Source of the DNA: Litomosoides sigmodontis
Taxonomy: Eukaryota; Nematoda; Chromadorea; Rhabditida; Onchocercidae
Assembly: GCA_963070105.1 (NCBI GenBank)
Contig: OY718808.1
Coordinates: forward strand, 8,233,398-8,297,397
Direction of reading: 5' to 3'
Length of the DNA stretch: 64,000 bases
Shown here one piece after another: positions 27,001 through 37,083 of this stretch; positions within the stretch are counted from its first letter, which is position 1, and each line of letters begins with the position of its first letter. Under the pieces are notes generated by a model, which saw nothing but the letters and a program-made list of their open reading frames with translations, was not told the origin of the DNA and made no database searches. The translations under genes were made by a program, and so were the position numbers.

Positions 27001-30000
27001 ACCGATAATTCACAACTTACAGACATTTTGTTCGTGCACCATTATCCTAGACAATTTCGTACAAAACTTAGTTAATGATAATTATCTTCTGAGGTATGTT
27101 CAGATATGGATAAGCTTAGCTTCTGACATTCCCACAATTCATTATGCAATTTTCAAGTGTTTTTTGCGGAATGAGCATATTCAGTAGTAGATGAGAACGT
27201 TTTAAGTGAAATGACTTAAATGAAATGCATTTAAAATTTGAATTAAATTTAAATAAAGTCCTGATAGTAATGATTATGAAAATATCAGCACTTCATTTCC
27301 CTTCCTATCATCTAATGAGACATTTCACAGCTTAATGATCAAACGATTTTGAAAGACATTTAACCTTTCCAAAAGAATTTTCTGCGATAAGCGTGTATTC
27401 ACCACTATCTTCAGGTAGCACAGATGAAATCTTTAGAAGTGCGAGAGATCCTTTGAACGCAGCCGCAACGCCACTTGAATTAATCAAATCCACAATTTTC
27501 CCATTCTTGAACCATGTTACCTGGAATAAATGTCATTTTACGCCTCCAACTAGAATGCATAAAATGAATTAGCATTAATATCAACTAAAAATTTTTCAAT
27601 ACTAACAATTATATTTCAATAGATTGAAAAAAAAATCAGAACATTTAAGAAATGCCAGAGAGCAAACAGGACAAACTTAAATTCCTAAAAATTCCTTGCC
27701 ATTTAGCTAATCCTAAATTCGAATTCTCAGTCGCGATGCAATATTTAAAGCAATATTAATCGAGTAATTAATTAATTAAAGTTTAAAAACTCAAAATTTT
27801 ACCTAAAAGAATGTGCTTAAATAAAGGTTAAATTAGATAAAAAATGCAGTTATATTTTTCACAAAAAAAAAGAAAAGAATGGTATGTATGGAAAGTTGGC
27901 GAATTCGAACATTCACTGTGATAACAACAATTGTTAAATTACTTTAATTAAAGTCAAACCTTAGGTTTAGGATTTCCAGTAATACTGCACTGTAAGAGAG
28001 CGTCGGTGCCTTCTGTTAGCCGCAAACCTTTAAGCGGTGTTTGCATTCGAGGCGGTCCACCAAAGCCACGGAATTCTATCGATGCAAGTTCCGCTTCTGT
28101 TTCACTTTCACTGAGACCCCAAGGCTAAAAGATCAATCAAATTGAATTGTTGACCTGAAAGGAATGCCAGAACTACCTGACCCAAACGCAATCACAAATA
28201 ACTTCTGTAAATGTATGTTATTGCAGGAAAAAGATGATAACGGTACGATCTAAAGCTAAGCAAAATGTTCACTTTGATAGCACTAAAATTGACTAGACAG
28301 GTTGATAAAATACAAATTAAAACCGAATAAGTGAGAGCACTCGGTCACTTCTGCAGGAATAAACTAATTTGAAAGCTTTTCCTCATTTGCGCTATTGTTG
28401 TCTGTTACAATCCTTATTAAACATTTCAATTTTAGCACATTAAACGCTTGGCTCTTCTTTTCTGCTCCGCCTGACAACTACTTATTACATTAACTTACAA
28501 TTTCAGTAATACTATCACAATCAAAATTGCCATTTTCCGCTTGACGTTGTTCCGCAACGGTTGCTGGACGCTGTACGATACTTTGACGTTGTTGGAGTGC
28601 CGCTCGAGGAATTGGTCGATTATTTGATTCTATTTTTATGAAAAGTAATAAATTTCTAACTTTTACTTCTTGCATTCAATCATTTCTCCAACTTTTGATA
28701 TGTTTTCAGTAGACGTGATTAACTTGTCAAGCAGTCGATGGTACCACCATCAGGTCGATAGGGAGCATTAGCGTCCGTCGTAAGAGTTAAAATGCTTACC
28801 AGGTCCATGCTTTTGAGACTGCGCTAGAAGCATTGCTTGCTTTCGTTCACTTGTAATCAACGACTGCTCCTCATAAAACCACTTTTCGAACTCCTCTCGT
28901 AGCATTAACTTCAAAAGAAACTAAATTTATGCAAGAAAATTTCAAATGTAAGTTTTTAATTCGAAATGTTTCGTAAGTCTTTCTGTTTTTGGAAATAGTT
29001 TTCATAGAAATATTTCTGTAAAAAAAGAAGAAGGAATTGAGTAATGCATAAAAATGACATAAAAATGACAGCTAATAAACAACACAGCTCCCTGTCAGAT
29101 TCAATTCCATTAAAAATTATTTTATCTAAACTTAATAATTACGTCATCCTACGAATTCCAATTTAATTTCCATTTTAATGCAAGTTAATTATTTTTCAAT
29201 ATCATCGATAACCCGTTCAAATTTAAGTCAAATCTTGTTCAAATGTAATATTTACATTTAGGAAAAAATATAAATTAGGTGAATTGAATAATTCAAATAT
29301 TCCAATTATCGATAAGTGCGTACCTGTGCGGAAGATTCCGCAACGCCATGTACATTTGTCGCGCGACAAGTATATTCGCCGATGTCATCGGTAAACATTT
29401 GCGGTATAATTAATGCGCAAATACCTGTCCGACTGTCATATTCGGTTTTCACGCTGCAAATAAATCTCACTTTCGCCAATTTTTCATCATTTATTTTCAC
29501 GCATTGCCAGGTGTTAAAGTTATAAAATCCAATAAAATTAAAGAACATTTCTAATTTATACTTTTACTAGACAAAGAATGAAATTGACCATCGCTCTTTA
29601 AATTGAGAGCAACAAATGAAATTATTGTCATATGAAATTTTTTGCTCCTTTTTTTGGGAATAACGAAATACCGTTTGATAAATGCTTTCGAGATAATGAA
29701 GAATTAAAAATAGGAATAGAAATTGCGCTCAGGCTTATAAATTAAGCGAAAAATCACGCAAAGAAACGAGAGAGCGTAAAATGATCAACTGAAGTAACAA
29801 CAAATTACTGAGAAGAAATCTCAAAGAAAACGATGGTCATTTTTATGCAGCACTGAAGGATTAAAATTTCCCGTAAAATTTAAATATCGCCAAGCTTTCA
29901 TTTAATTTGATATATTAAAGAAAATAGTGAAAGCTTCGATGAAACACGATATTTTAATGTTAGAGGACAAAGTTACCAAGTCATATACGATCACTTGCAG

Positions 30001-32335
30001 TACGTGTAATGAAAAACAAAACTCTTACCGGTAATTGTTAATTGACGATCCATTTTTTAACCATTCCACTTGTGGCTCCGGATAACCAACAACTCGTGCT
30101 TCTAGTATAATTTGTGAGCCAGGCTTCAGCGGTGAATTTTTTAAGTCTTTTAAAAAAATTGGTGCTGAAGGACCAATAGGTGTCTGTGGTGGTGCTGGTG
30201 AGCATCTGTAAAATTCAAATGCAAAAATGGAAATTCATTTTGGATGTCAGCTGACAAGTGATTGCAAAATTGAATATATTTGTGTTGAAATTGAAATTAA
30301 GTTTCCTACATCTCACTCTCTTTTTTATTCTCACATAAAATTATTCATATAAACAATTAATTTACAAAAATTAATAAATTGCATTAGGCGAGTTGAAATA
30401 ACTTGGATTATCTGGTAATTTCCTATTATTATTTATTGTACAAAATCCTTCAATTCTCTCCTTTCCACTATTATCTTGAATTTTTGAGGCTTTACCGCTC
30501 CCATCTCTGTATCTTAATTCAAACGTCATAATTGAGATCAGATATTGCTCAAGGATATAACTTAAAAAAGCTTCCACAAATTAGGCATAACTTTTGTGGC
30601 AAAAGTACATTTTTTTTTTGATATAAAACTAAGCGTTAAATTGAAATCTCACTTTTGGAATAAAATGCAAAAGATATACTAACATGACAGTTTTTGCGCC
30701 AGGAATTGGCGTTGGTGCAGGTGCGACAATTAGCATGCACGTGGATTGCTTAATACCAGCAGCGTTCATCGCCTGAACCGTAAAGCGTCCGTTGTCGGAC
30801 GCTTGCACATTTTTAATTATCAAGTGATGTTTGACGCCAACGTTTGAAATCTGCAAAACAAATTTGCCAAACGCTTATAATTTACCTGTAAGAAGTAACT
30901 CATTTCGCTTTTTCTTCCTATTTTCCCATTTCACTGCTGCATTTGTGACATTTCCGCAGTGTCACGTCGCAGCCTTACAACAATCACTCGGAATGTGTGG
31001 AATTTTTGAAATTAAAACTGCAGAACTTTTACCGTCTAATCTAGCAAAGTTTAACACAGAACCAATTAATAGCGTAATAGAGTAGGTAATTCTGTAAACA
31101 CAAATACTTATTGTGTGATACAGTTCACCAATCAATTAATAAAGTAAATACAGTGAGTTATTCCGTAGGACAAATTCAATAAATAATTATGCAAACTGAA
31201 AGAGAATGGAAAGGAGCGAGAGATGCAGTAGAAGAAAGTTTTATTTCTTCTTTCGTTGCCATTCTTTCATATTAGAATAATTCTTCCACAATTCCAACCA
31301 ATAATAATTCAAATTGATTGACTCTTTTTTTTTGTCTAATAAAAACGGTAATCATTTATTTCGAAACCATAAAGCTAACAAACAAAACCTATAAAATTTA
31401 TTGAAAAATGAATTAAGTTATAAAATTAAAAATCTTCTTTGTTCACAAAGAAAGTTGGAGTGATAGCTGGAAGTGATTCTATGATGCATTAATGCTATAT
31501 GTACGGTTGGCTCGTTAGAAAATTTGAATAAAGTGTGATCTATGTGTGTGAACGTGTGATGAGTAATTGCATGATATCATCGTGGTGAAATCAGTGACAT
31601 TCTAATAATCGATGAAGATAGATGACATATATGTCAACGAGTTTTTTTTTGATTAAAAAATTATTCAAATTTGAAATATTAAGAACAAAAAGAAAAGGAC
31701 GAAATATCTGTGGATTAGAGGTTGGAATATTGAAGGAATGAAAAAGGATGGAAATTAAAAAGGAAAAAAAATAAGAAGTTTAAATTGGAAAATTTTCAAC
31801 GAAGCTAACTTCATAATCAGGACACTGCGTGACATCATGATCATCCTTAAGCCACTTCACAACCGGAACAGGATAACCTTCCACTTGGCATTCGAGCAGA
31901 ACGTTCTGTCCAACCACTACACGCTTATCTCGAAGTGGCTGAAAAAAAAATTTCATTTACAAAAAAAAAAATCATCAATTGCGGATGAAATTTCAAAAAA
32001 TGAAAATTTTAATTTAATTATCATTCAGCACTTCCTCGTCTTCCGATAAAAAGTTTTTGTGTGAGTAAAATAAGTAAAGAATGTAATGGATTGATTGGAA
32101 CGGATGAATGTTAACCTTCAAAAAGTGCACCTCTCATACTTCCCGTCTACTATAGGAACTTTATTTCAGTCTCTCTCATTTCGTCTTACCTCTCTCTCAG
32201 CTGCAAATTAGGAAAAGCAAAAGGCACTGCTTCTTCTCTAACAGGTAATTCTGAATAGACGGAGGTACTGACCCGTATGAAATTTGGCACAATTTTGTTT
32301 TCAATTCGTTCTCCCAGAGGTCGCTTGAACGGCAT
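1..32335 (-). CDS. ketn-1: Kettin, giant Ig-repeat muscle protein (3'-truncated by window edge)
   Basis: Seventy-two exons can be joined without a frame break, starting at the ATG at 32333-32335 and running off the left edge; the coding part is about 11.8 kb, roughly 3,930 residues. It encodes 29 I-set immunoglobulin domains, the last one partial, with the typical W(L/F)xNGxP, DFGxVxLDI and PEDSGxY core motifs, separated by linkers of about 30-40 residues. This layout is that of kettin: an actin-binding protein that runs along thin filaments next to the Z-disc equivalent (dense body) in invertebrate muscle. From memory, C. elegans KETN-1 has 31 Ig repeats, so about two more domains and the stop should lie to the left. 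There is no kinase and no fibronectin type III domain in the window, which argues against twitchin, titin or UNC-89. Family call firm; single exon borders are hand-set, a few with alternatives. Confidence 0.93.
190..2628 (-). CDS. ketn-1: Kettin exons 68-72: Ig27, Ig28 and start of Ig29
   Basis: Exons: 2461-2628, 2022-2209, 1550-1673, 1179-1412, 190-469 (residues about 3599-3929). Ig27 starts APYFTQDLVDLGQMNEAE and Ig28 APRIIQHLVESIDGIEQG; both keep the two core cysteines (AFTCVLQP/GEYKCIAYN and HMECRVSP/GIYECVVMN). Exon 72 begins with a longer, helix-like non-repeat linker (MENLANHLRQHTNVALALSK) and then Ig29 (SPEFKTKLTNIG to WFKDGKPVLIG). The rest of Ig29 is cut off; an AG that could open its next exon sits at 5-6, but four bases are too few to judge. 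Confidence 0.87.
2717..5343 (-). CDS. ketn-1: Kettin exons 60-67: Ig23 to Ig26 with linkers
   Basis: Exons: 5177-5343, 4770-5043, 4368-4586, 4091-4195, 3712-3903, 3395-3535, 3136-3324, 2717-2968 (residues about 3086-3598). Domain starts: Ig23 LPRFLTHIQSPGDLYEG, Ig24 PPQITTHLQKPEGLTEG, Ig25 VPVFIEPLTAPVSCEEG, Ig26 TPKFLTQLQSLMNLSEG. For exon 60 I prefer the acceptor ATTAAG|GAG at 5343 over CAG at 5367: both keep frame, but 5343 restores the linker SWKRIQ+ELEAP and a 167-base exon equal to exons 28 and 51. The linker motif fades after Ig23 (SMQPQSLERIMEME; later only KKIIEIEAP). Confidence 0.88.
5425..8033 (-). CDS. ketn-1: Kettin exons 51-59: Ig19 to Ig22 with linkers
   Basis: Exons: 7867-8033, 7545-7717, 7177-7431, 6923-7066 (or 6890-7066), 6604-6818, 6282-6455, 6082-6175, 5633-5868, 5425-5550 (residues about 2558-3085). 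Domain starts: Ig19 KPTFTQPLKSIADVPEG, Ig20 KPNWIKAFDNIDNLQEG, Ig21 KPRFLTQLESATDIPEG, Ig22 APAFHEQISDVECSEG. Exon 54 has two in-frame donors 33 bases apart; the shorter form gives 144 bases, the size of the matching exons in Ig7, Ig11 and Ig15. Linkers: DTQHPDSLKRIQELE, DTQHPISWEKIQILE, DTSHEESWRRIQEIEAP. Confidence 0.89.
8111..11169 (-). CDS. ketn-1: Kettin exons 42-50: Ig15 to Ig18 with linkers
   Basis: Exons: 11033-11169, 10837-10951, 10407-10550, 10149-10336, 9712-9886, 9226-9442, 8806-9026, 8495-8708, 8111-8339 (residues about 2011-2557). Domain starts: Ig15 PPTFILPLQNFDGIVDG, Ig16 APRFVIALPTQFGEFNEG, Ig17 APKFLHSLGSIQRIEG, Ig18 PPHFTRQLNSNESLVEG. Linkers: DTQHAESWAKIQEIE, DTQNQESWSQIQDLE, SQHPESLQRIREIEAP, DTQHASSWQKIQLLE. 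The Trp codon of Ig18 is split by a phase-2 intron (TG|G), as in Ig9, Ig19 and Ig23. Confidence 0.9.
11311..14782 (-). CDS. ketn-1: Kettin exons 32-41: Ig11 to Ig14 with linkers
   Basis: Exons: 14670-14782, 14301-14448, 14057-14200, 13863-13972, 13430-13540, 13093-13287, 12654-12857, 12247-12391, 11746-11999, 11311-11491 (residues about 1476-2010). Domain starts: Ig11 PPYFTIPLPGNIGEVEEG, Ig12 APKFIKHIGAGEMIYVTEG, Ig13 APKIVRALPSQLDNVHES, Ig14 KPSFTQPLNGPKEILREG. Linkers carry the repeated motif (SETQHQESLGKIHQIE, TQHPSSVAKIQQIEAP, FHPNSVQRIRELE, TEHPESLQQIQEIE). Ig11 and Ig14 keep both core cysteines; Ig12 and Ig13 have neither. Confidence 0.9.
14886..17904 (-). CDS. ketn-1: Kettin exons 23-31: Ig7 to Ig10
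   Basis: Exons: 17680-17904, 17323-17466, 16966-17072, 16654-16788, 16349-16552, 15988-16154, 15424-15635, 15174-15322, 14886-15096 (residues about 958-1475). Domain starts: Ig7 RPNFHAELRSMEVFDGQ, Ig8 APVFLTNLANCHCNQ, Ig9 KPRFARQLESRIEVNEN, Ig10 EPRLIGDLRDLELNEN. The regular actin-binding style unit begins here: (HxEA+xxP)(x)NDPx(L/M)K(V/I)xWxxNG, DFGxVxLDI, PEDSGxY. Exon 31 is set to begin at 15096 (TTAAG|TTGGAACC): an acceptor nearer the intron breaks phase, while this one aligns HFGLKLEPVNDP with its neighbours. Ig8 has an odd first strand with two cysteines. Confidence 0.88.
18013..18052. repeat. 20-bp perfect tandem duplication
   Basis: Two exact copies of the unit TCCTTCTATTACAGGATACT lie end to end in the intron between kettin exons 22 and 23. 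Each copy carries a TTACAG acceptor-like string, but on the plus strand, so it is not used by kettin. Confidence 0.92.
18156..20035 (-). CDS. ketn-1: Kettin exons 16-22: Ig4, Ig5, Ig6
   Basis: Exons: 19892-20035, 19507-19717, 19258-19417, 19014-19128, 18755-18843, 18456-18636, 18156-18312 (residues about 606-957). Ig4 starts PPQFSTIPSSATVKAGD and contains LTWYRSDG and DTYLCVAENEGG. Ig5 starts APQFVSKFQSVAIYEGD and keeps both canonical cysteines (LTLYCKAVG, GWYRCDASN). A basic linker (TLRKIERRMARYGG) leads to Ig6, PPKFLDTLKNLSLIEGQ to GEYTVVAVNTLGEA. The donor of exon 19 (AAA|GTGATC) is weak but is the only one that fits the phase of exon 20. Confidence 0.87.
20153..23746 (-). CDS. ketn-1: Kettin Gln/Tyr/His-rich linker, exons 10-15, all phase 0
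   Basis: Exons: 23606-23746, 22021-22101 (or 22003-22101), 21477-21518, 21263-21319, 21060-21125, 20153-20353; about 196 residues. They encode low-complexity sequence rich in Gln, Tyr, His and Pro (for example PEYEQHYSQSTYQPYSTYQ and LQYQQQYEQHHPHHTHF) with no Ig fold. Sizes are 141, 81, 42, 57, 66 and 201 bases; every exon starts and ends in phase 0, so any one can be left out without a frame shift. This suggests a flexible spacer of variable length between Ig3 and Ig4. The small exons rest on clean AG/GT pairs and composition, not on a known domain. Confidence 0.75.
24801..24870. repeat. Degenerate tandem repeat around TGTGATCA
   Basis: Five spaced copies of a unit close to TTGTGATCAAA, the last changed to TGTGGTCA, lie within 70 bases of a kettin intron. 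The TGATCA core is itself palindromic. Confidence 0.8.
25098..25163. repeat. Perfect inverted repeat, 30-bp arms, 6-base loop
   Basis: Left arm 25098-25127 and right arm 25134-25163 are exact reverse complements; the loop is GATACT (25128-25133). The arms stop matching sharply at both ends, so the element is a 66-base snap-back hairpin inside the big kettin intron. Confidence 0.95.
25666..25713. repeat. 24-bp perfect tandem duplication
   Basis: The unit beginning ATGACAGAGGCAACAG occurs twice back to back without a mismatch, in a kettin intron. It looks like a recent slippage or duplication event. Confidence 0.9.
27365..32335 (-). CDS. ketn-1: Kettin N-terminal exons 1-9: Ig1, Ig2, linker, Ig3
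   Basis: Exons: 32273-32335, 31810-31938, 30684-30850, 30029-30205, 29324-29453, 28800-28908, 28499-28629, 27960-28124, 27365-27520 (residues 1 to about 409). Ig1 starts at VPNFIRPLRDKRVVVGQ and ends in a Pro-rich hinge (APAPTPIPGAK). Ig2 runs from APIFLKDLKNS to GEYTCRATNVHG. Exons 6-7 form a charged, Gln-rich non-Ig linker (REEFEKWFYEEQ). Ig3 runs from PPRMQTPLKGLRLTEG to GEYTLIAENSFGK. These domains are closer to generic muscle Ig domains (WLKDD, WLKNG, WFKNG) than to the regular repeats further on. Introns of 300-960 bases between them show nothing else that I can support. Confidence 0.88.
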
Positions 32336-32402
32336 CTTTCTTTTCCACGTTTTAATCCCTGCTACACATTCGTTTTCGTTACCTAATTACTTCTTAATTT
32401 AT
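32336..32402 (-). promoter_or_regulatory. ketn-1: Kettin 5' UTR with upstream splice acceptor (cis or SL trans-splice)
   Basis: Sixty-seven bases upstream of the ATG, the minus strand reads TTTATTTTCAG followed by AT-rich leader sequence. This is a good nematode 3' splice site with no coding exon obvious before it. It is either the acceptor of a non-coding first exon or a spliced-leader addition site. The ATG chosen is the first in the leader and opens straight into MPFKRPLGERIENK, then Ig1. Confidence 0.55.
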
Positions 32403-35400
32403 CTGAAAATAAACAGAACATGAAATAATTCATTTAGCAGATTACGTCATGCAAATGTATATTTCACGTACGAAAGGTTATGTTACCCTCAAATAATATG
32501 CAGGTGAGCTGCGGAAGTTTATTTCCCACCAACGGAACACAGTCATTTCTTTTATGTATTTTAAAATTATCAAAATAAAAGCGTAAGCAAATGACAGTTA
32601 ACGTGCAGTAGTTATGCTTAAGCAATTAATTTACACTCAAGTTGGTATTTGTCTTTTGTTTAAAAAAAAAATTATTTCAACCATTCAAATTATTTATTTC
32701 AACCAGCAAAATTGCTAACAGATGTTTTATTATTTTGAAGAGAAGAAGGAGGAAAAAAAAAGCTGTATGAAGGAATTTGGGAAGTAAACCATCGAATTCA
32801 TTCAATGAACGATCTGATTGTTCAATCTCAAATATCAATTAGCATAATTTACCTTTCCTTCTCTCCTCAATGATCTAAACCTATAAGGTCTCACATTAAT
32901 GGCTAACTTAATTAGATCTAACAAAATACAAAAGGGTTAGGAAGCTGACATTGGTTTCGTTCGTCACTATCGAGAAATTTATCCATTTTAGAACATTCCA
33001 GTGTTTTTTTGTAAATAATTTCAAAATTTTTTGAAAACTCCAGCAACAGTTGAAAACATTTTGCAACATAATTATCAACGCTTAAACACTCATTACCTAC
33101 ATTATGGATGGAATATTATAATTTTTTTAAATTATTAAACTGGATAAGTGGAAAAGAAAAAAATGTACAGTTGAAGTAAACGAATAAATTGTTAAAACCA
33201 TGTCAGAGATGTTATTGAAATGAAATATTTCACTTTCATTAGAATTATTCGTCGCACGAAATATTTCGGTCACATCCCTCGACACTTCACGCCACGACTA
33301 ATAGCTCACGCTATCAAGTCTGCTAATAAGTAATACTACTATGTCACATCTTCATTCAGCCGGTAGATACAATATCAAATGTTAGTTACAGTAATCACTC
33401 TCAGCATGTTAAATGAAATAACAGATAAAATAATTGAATTAAAATTCTATAAAAAACAACTGAGTAATAATTTAAAAATTTCAAATATTTCGCGATAATC
33501 ATTCCCCATATTACACATGTAAATGATAGAAGAAATAATTAAAATTCCCCAATAAACGATGATACTGGCAGCGTAATGATCAGTATTGTAGAGAAAAGAT
33601 GATTAATTATCATCAATAATCTTTTGAAAAATGATTAATTGTTATCAATTAAATCACATTCGAAATGGAAGAACTAAAATGCAATGATTGAAAGTTCAAA
33701 TGAGAAATGAAATAAGAATGAAATTAGGCGGTACAGAAATGAGCTAAGATGTGGGAGAGAGGATGACGAAGAAAAAAATTGTTGCTTCAGCTTACAGCTT
33801 ACAGCCACTCCCCTCTCTCCCACTTTATCATTACAGGATAATAATGATAACGATGATGGTGGTGGTGGTGGTGGTGGTGGTGACGATGATGATGATGATG
33901 ATGATGATGTAGGGATGTTCTCTGTTTTAAAAGTGTAAAGTATGTTTTCCTCCGTCATTCCCTCACGCCTCCACCTTTTACCGTCTCTTCCTCCTTCCTC
34001 CTCCTCACCTCTCCCTCTCTCTCTTCATTGTGTCCCTCCTCTCATCAAAATTTTCAGCTTATTTACACACTTCTCGCCTCCTTGGCTATTTTCAATCTCT
34101 CCTGCGCTGATATCGAATGATAACAGTGGTGATAGCGACTAGTTGCAGCACAACGAACAATGACGACATTAGCTAATGATAATATTTCGTTATCACTAGC
34201 TGATATCTGGCTATTTTACTGCGTTAGGTAGGAGGAGTGATTATCTCTCTGATTGCTTACTTGTTGAGCTGCAAATGGCTAGCCTAATTTGCGCTTGTCG
34301 AACTTCAACCTCTCAACTTACCGTAACTTAGCAACAGACCATTAAGTGATAAACGGATAGGCGTGAAAACGTGATATTCTATTGTCTCTCATTAATTGAT
34401 TAATGCTTGTTTGCGTCTGAGAACGAGGTTGAAGTTTGTTGCGTCGTGAAGATGTGAAATAAAATTAAATTTCATTTCATAAATGAACTTCGAAGTACAT
34501 ATAAAGGTCTTGTCATCCAATCTAATCAAAATGCAATTAATTCAATTTCCTTTTTTTTTTGTAATTGTATTCATCACTCCACTATTGATTTTGTTCACAT
34601 CACTCTCTGACAGAGACAGGGAGAAAGAGAGAAAAGGGTTCAGAGATAGAGAAGGAGGGAGAGGAATACATCGAATTGTTTTGCCATTCTTCTTATTCCA
34701 TTCATACATTGCCTCACAGGTATAGCACGACACATCGTTCTAATCCAATCAGTTTTCTATTTCTATGGCGTAACTAATAATTTAATACTTAAAAAATAAA
34801 TTTTTTATTTCCAGTCAATTTCTTCAATTCAGCGATCTTCTTGAGCAGCACCCATTGATTTTGGGCATTCATTGCAAATGAATCTCCTACAAGTCGTCCT
34901 ATTTTAACATTTCAAAATATGATTTAATCTGTCATTATCAATGCAATCGTTAATTTCTGATAAGTTTTAGTAAAATTGTTTCAGATTTGACAAAACACAC
35001 ATTAGATATTGATTTTATCGACGTATATAAATTATGTGAAATTATGCATTCAAAGATAAATTATTGTTTAATGAAAATAAATTTGAAGAAAATAGGCAGC
35101 AATTACTTTTCGCACTGCTAGAACTAATTATTACCCAACGAGTTGTCAAGCAATGAAATCAGAAAAAAAAGGCACAAGCGAAATTTCCATTTTTTTTGGA
35201 AATTTTTTGTTCGAATTAAAAATTGGAATAAATAAAATTACATTAAGCCTGTAAACTAAACAAAAATACTAAGACTTCTCATTTAAATATGACCAATAAT
35301 TCGCACACTCTTTGGGATGAAAAAAAAAGTGAATTATCCATTTATTAAGCACATTTTTATTTATTGCATTTTAGAAATCAAAATATTATAGGAATAAAGA

Positions 35401-36791
35401 AAACAAACGAAGACGGAAAAAAGTTTAAGGTACGAATTACTGAATAAATTAATCATCAGTTATGTGATGTGACCACTACTTTGGCAGGGTATGTACGACC
35501 CATGAACTCTTGCAGGCATCACCTTCCACACTTAACAGTTTTCAAAAATTTCTTTTCAACAACAAGCAGTTGCATTTTACACTTTCATCTTCACCTCTTC
35601 ATTATTCATTCATTGCAAAAAGTTATGTGTTGCAGCCAGCAGTCAAGTTAAAATTTTTCCCATCAGTTTTAACTTACCAAGCAAAAAAAGAGAAAATTCA
35701 CAACTCTGGGAGAGAGAGAGACAGCTTTTAGGATGAAATATGTAATAAGTGGAAGGAATAGAAAACAATAATACCAAATTGTACACTTTCAGTATTCAAA
35801 AGTTGAGATCTGAACAAAATTTTACAATTATAAAATATCAATAAATTAAAATTAAACAAAAATTATTGTTGCCATTCCTTTAAATACAACAACTTCGCAA
35901 ACATTTGTGAGCTACAAAAACTAATTACTTCATTGATACTAATTGATAACATAGGAAAGGAATTACTTTTATGTGAATTCAGCGAAGAAAAAAAAGAAGG
36001 AAAATTGCTGGAAATTGAAAGAGAAAAGCGGTAATCTCTTTTATTTCAATTAAACAATTTCATTGTTTTTTCCCCGCCAACAAATGTTAATGATGAAAAT
36101 TATTTGTAAGAAAAGCTATCAGTTAACTTTATCATTGAGAAATGAAATGTGAAGAAAGGGAAATAAATTGAAATCGAATTGTTGAACTGTTAAGGGTTCG
36201 TTTTAATTACAGTGGAAATATGGCAAGAAATTAACAAAAAAAAAAACGAAACAACAAAAATTGATAATGATATGGAAAAAAATGAGTAAATAACTAAATT
36301 AATTAATTGAATAAAAAGTAGCACAACGACATTTGACAGTACTTTTTTCTCTCCAAATTCAAATTTAAAAGATTTTTTAAAAAAATTAAAGATTTTACAA
36401 GAAAAAACAGATACGTTGTAGTGTAAAAGATTCAAATTTCGTAGATTAAACGTTCCACAAAATTACTGCCATAAATCATTTGCAATTATACGCATTATTA
36501 GCATAACGAGAGATCACGCAACACATACATTCAATTCATTTTGTTTAAATAATATTTCAACATATACAGTATCACATACTATCCAACAAGCTAATATGTC
36601 ATGAAGAATGAATGAGATTTTCTCAAACATCGTACAGCAGCCAAATTTTTTTAGCTTTATGATGTCACTTTTCTTTCTTTTTTTTTCAAAATAAAATTCA
36701 TAATAAATTTTAGAGATGAAAAAAGATCAAATTTTGAATTTCAAAAAAAAAAATGAAATTCTTTCAGCGACCTTTTAGTCAGTGATCACAA
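32403..36791. other. Intergenic region between neurexin stop and kettin 5' UTR
   Basis: About 4.4 kb. The right end is the 3' side of neurexin: a possible minus-strand AATAAA (plus-strand TTTATT) lies near 36040-36045, about 750 bases after the stop. The left end should hold kettin control sequence. It contains a GGT/GAT triplet tract (33857-33909) next to CT-rich sequence and a GA-rich tract near 34610-34665. Short open frames here are low-complexity and I do not accept any as genes. Confidence 0.6.
33857..33909. repeat. Triplet microsatellite (GGT)n followed by (GAT)n
   Basis: About eight GGT units, then TGAC, then about nine GAT units, in the intergenic region upstream of kettin. On the minus strand it gives poly-Ser and poly-Pro open frames, which are by-products of the repeat. 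Confidence 0.9.
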
Positions 36792-37083
36792 CTAAACATA
36801 CCATTCCTTAAATTCTTTCATCCGACCGTTAGTGGTGGACGACGCACAATTGTTACCTTTAACATTAATCACTGCGTTATTTCCATTTGGTATTACAGTA
36901 CCTTTAATCGGTTGATAACCGTCAAGTTGATTTATTCGATTGTGAAAGTGTGGCCCAGAATTTTGTCTGGATGATTCACGCATCATTGGTGGTGACAATT
37001 CGGCTGGTATTGGAGCGTAGCCTGATTGCTTACTGCTACAAACCATTGGATACTGGTCAGTTGATGGACCACTTTGCCTACAT
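36792..37083 (-). CDS. nrx-1: Neurexin cytoplasmic tail exon with PDZ-binding end
   Basis: Last exon, 96 codons and TAG. The tail is about 95 residues, Ser/Asn/Gly-rich, and ends GRMKEFKEWYV. The last five residues match the neurexin consensus KEYYV with Trp for the first Tyr; the hydrophobic-x-Val class II PDZ ligand that binds CASK and Mint family proteins is kept. Confidence 0.93.

Larger units (their letters stand above)
23747..27364 (-). other. ketn-1: Largest kettin intron (between exons 9 and 10), no gene seen
   Basis: A 3.6-kb intron in phase 0. It contains a 30-bp perfect inverted repeat (25098-25163), a 24-bp tandem duplication (25666-25713), a TGATCA-rich repeat (24801-24870) and CT-rich tracts near 25400-25580. 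I looked for further phase-0 cassette exons like those in the adjoining Gln/Tyr-rich linker and found none with a matching acceptor and donor. A GC-richer stretch at 25741-25920 stays unexplained. Confidence 0.7.

Noticed and set aside
1..32335. Titin, twitchin or UNC-89 as the identity of the Ig-repeat gene
   Set aside because: No fibronectin III, kinase, SH3/DH-PH or PEVK sequence; regular Ig plus 30-40-residue linker is kettin-like.
33674..34142. Open frames with poly-Ser/poly-Pro on both strands
   Set aside because: Products of the GGT/GAT triplet tract and the CT-rich sequence beside it.
34483..34725. 80-codon plus-strand frame with a hydrophobic start and a charged end
   Set aside because: The charged part is a GA microsatellite read in frame; no further evidence for a gene.
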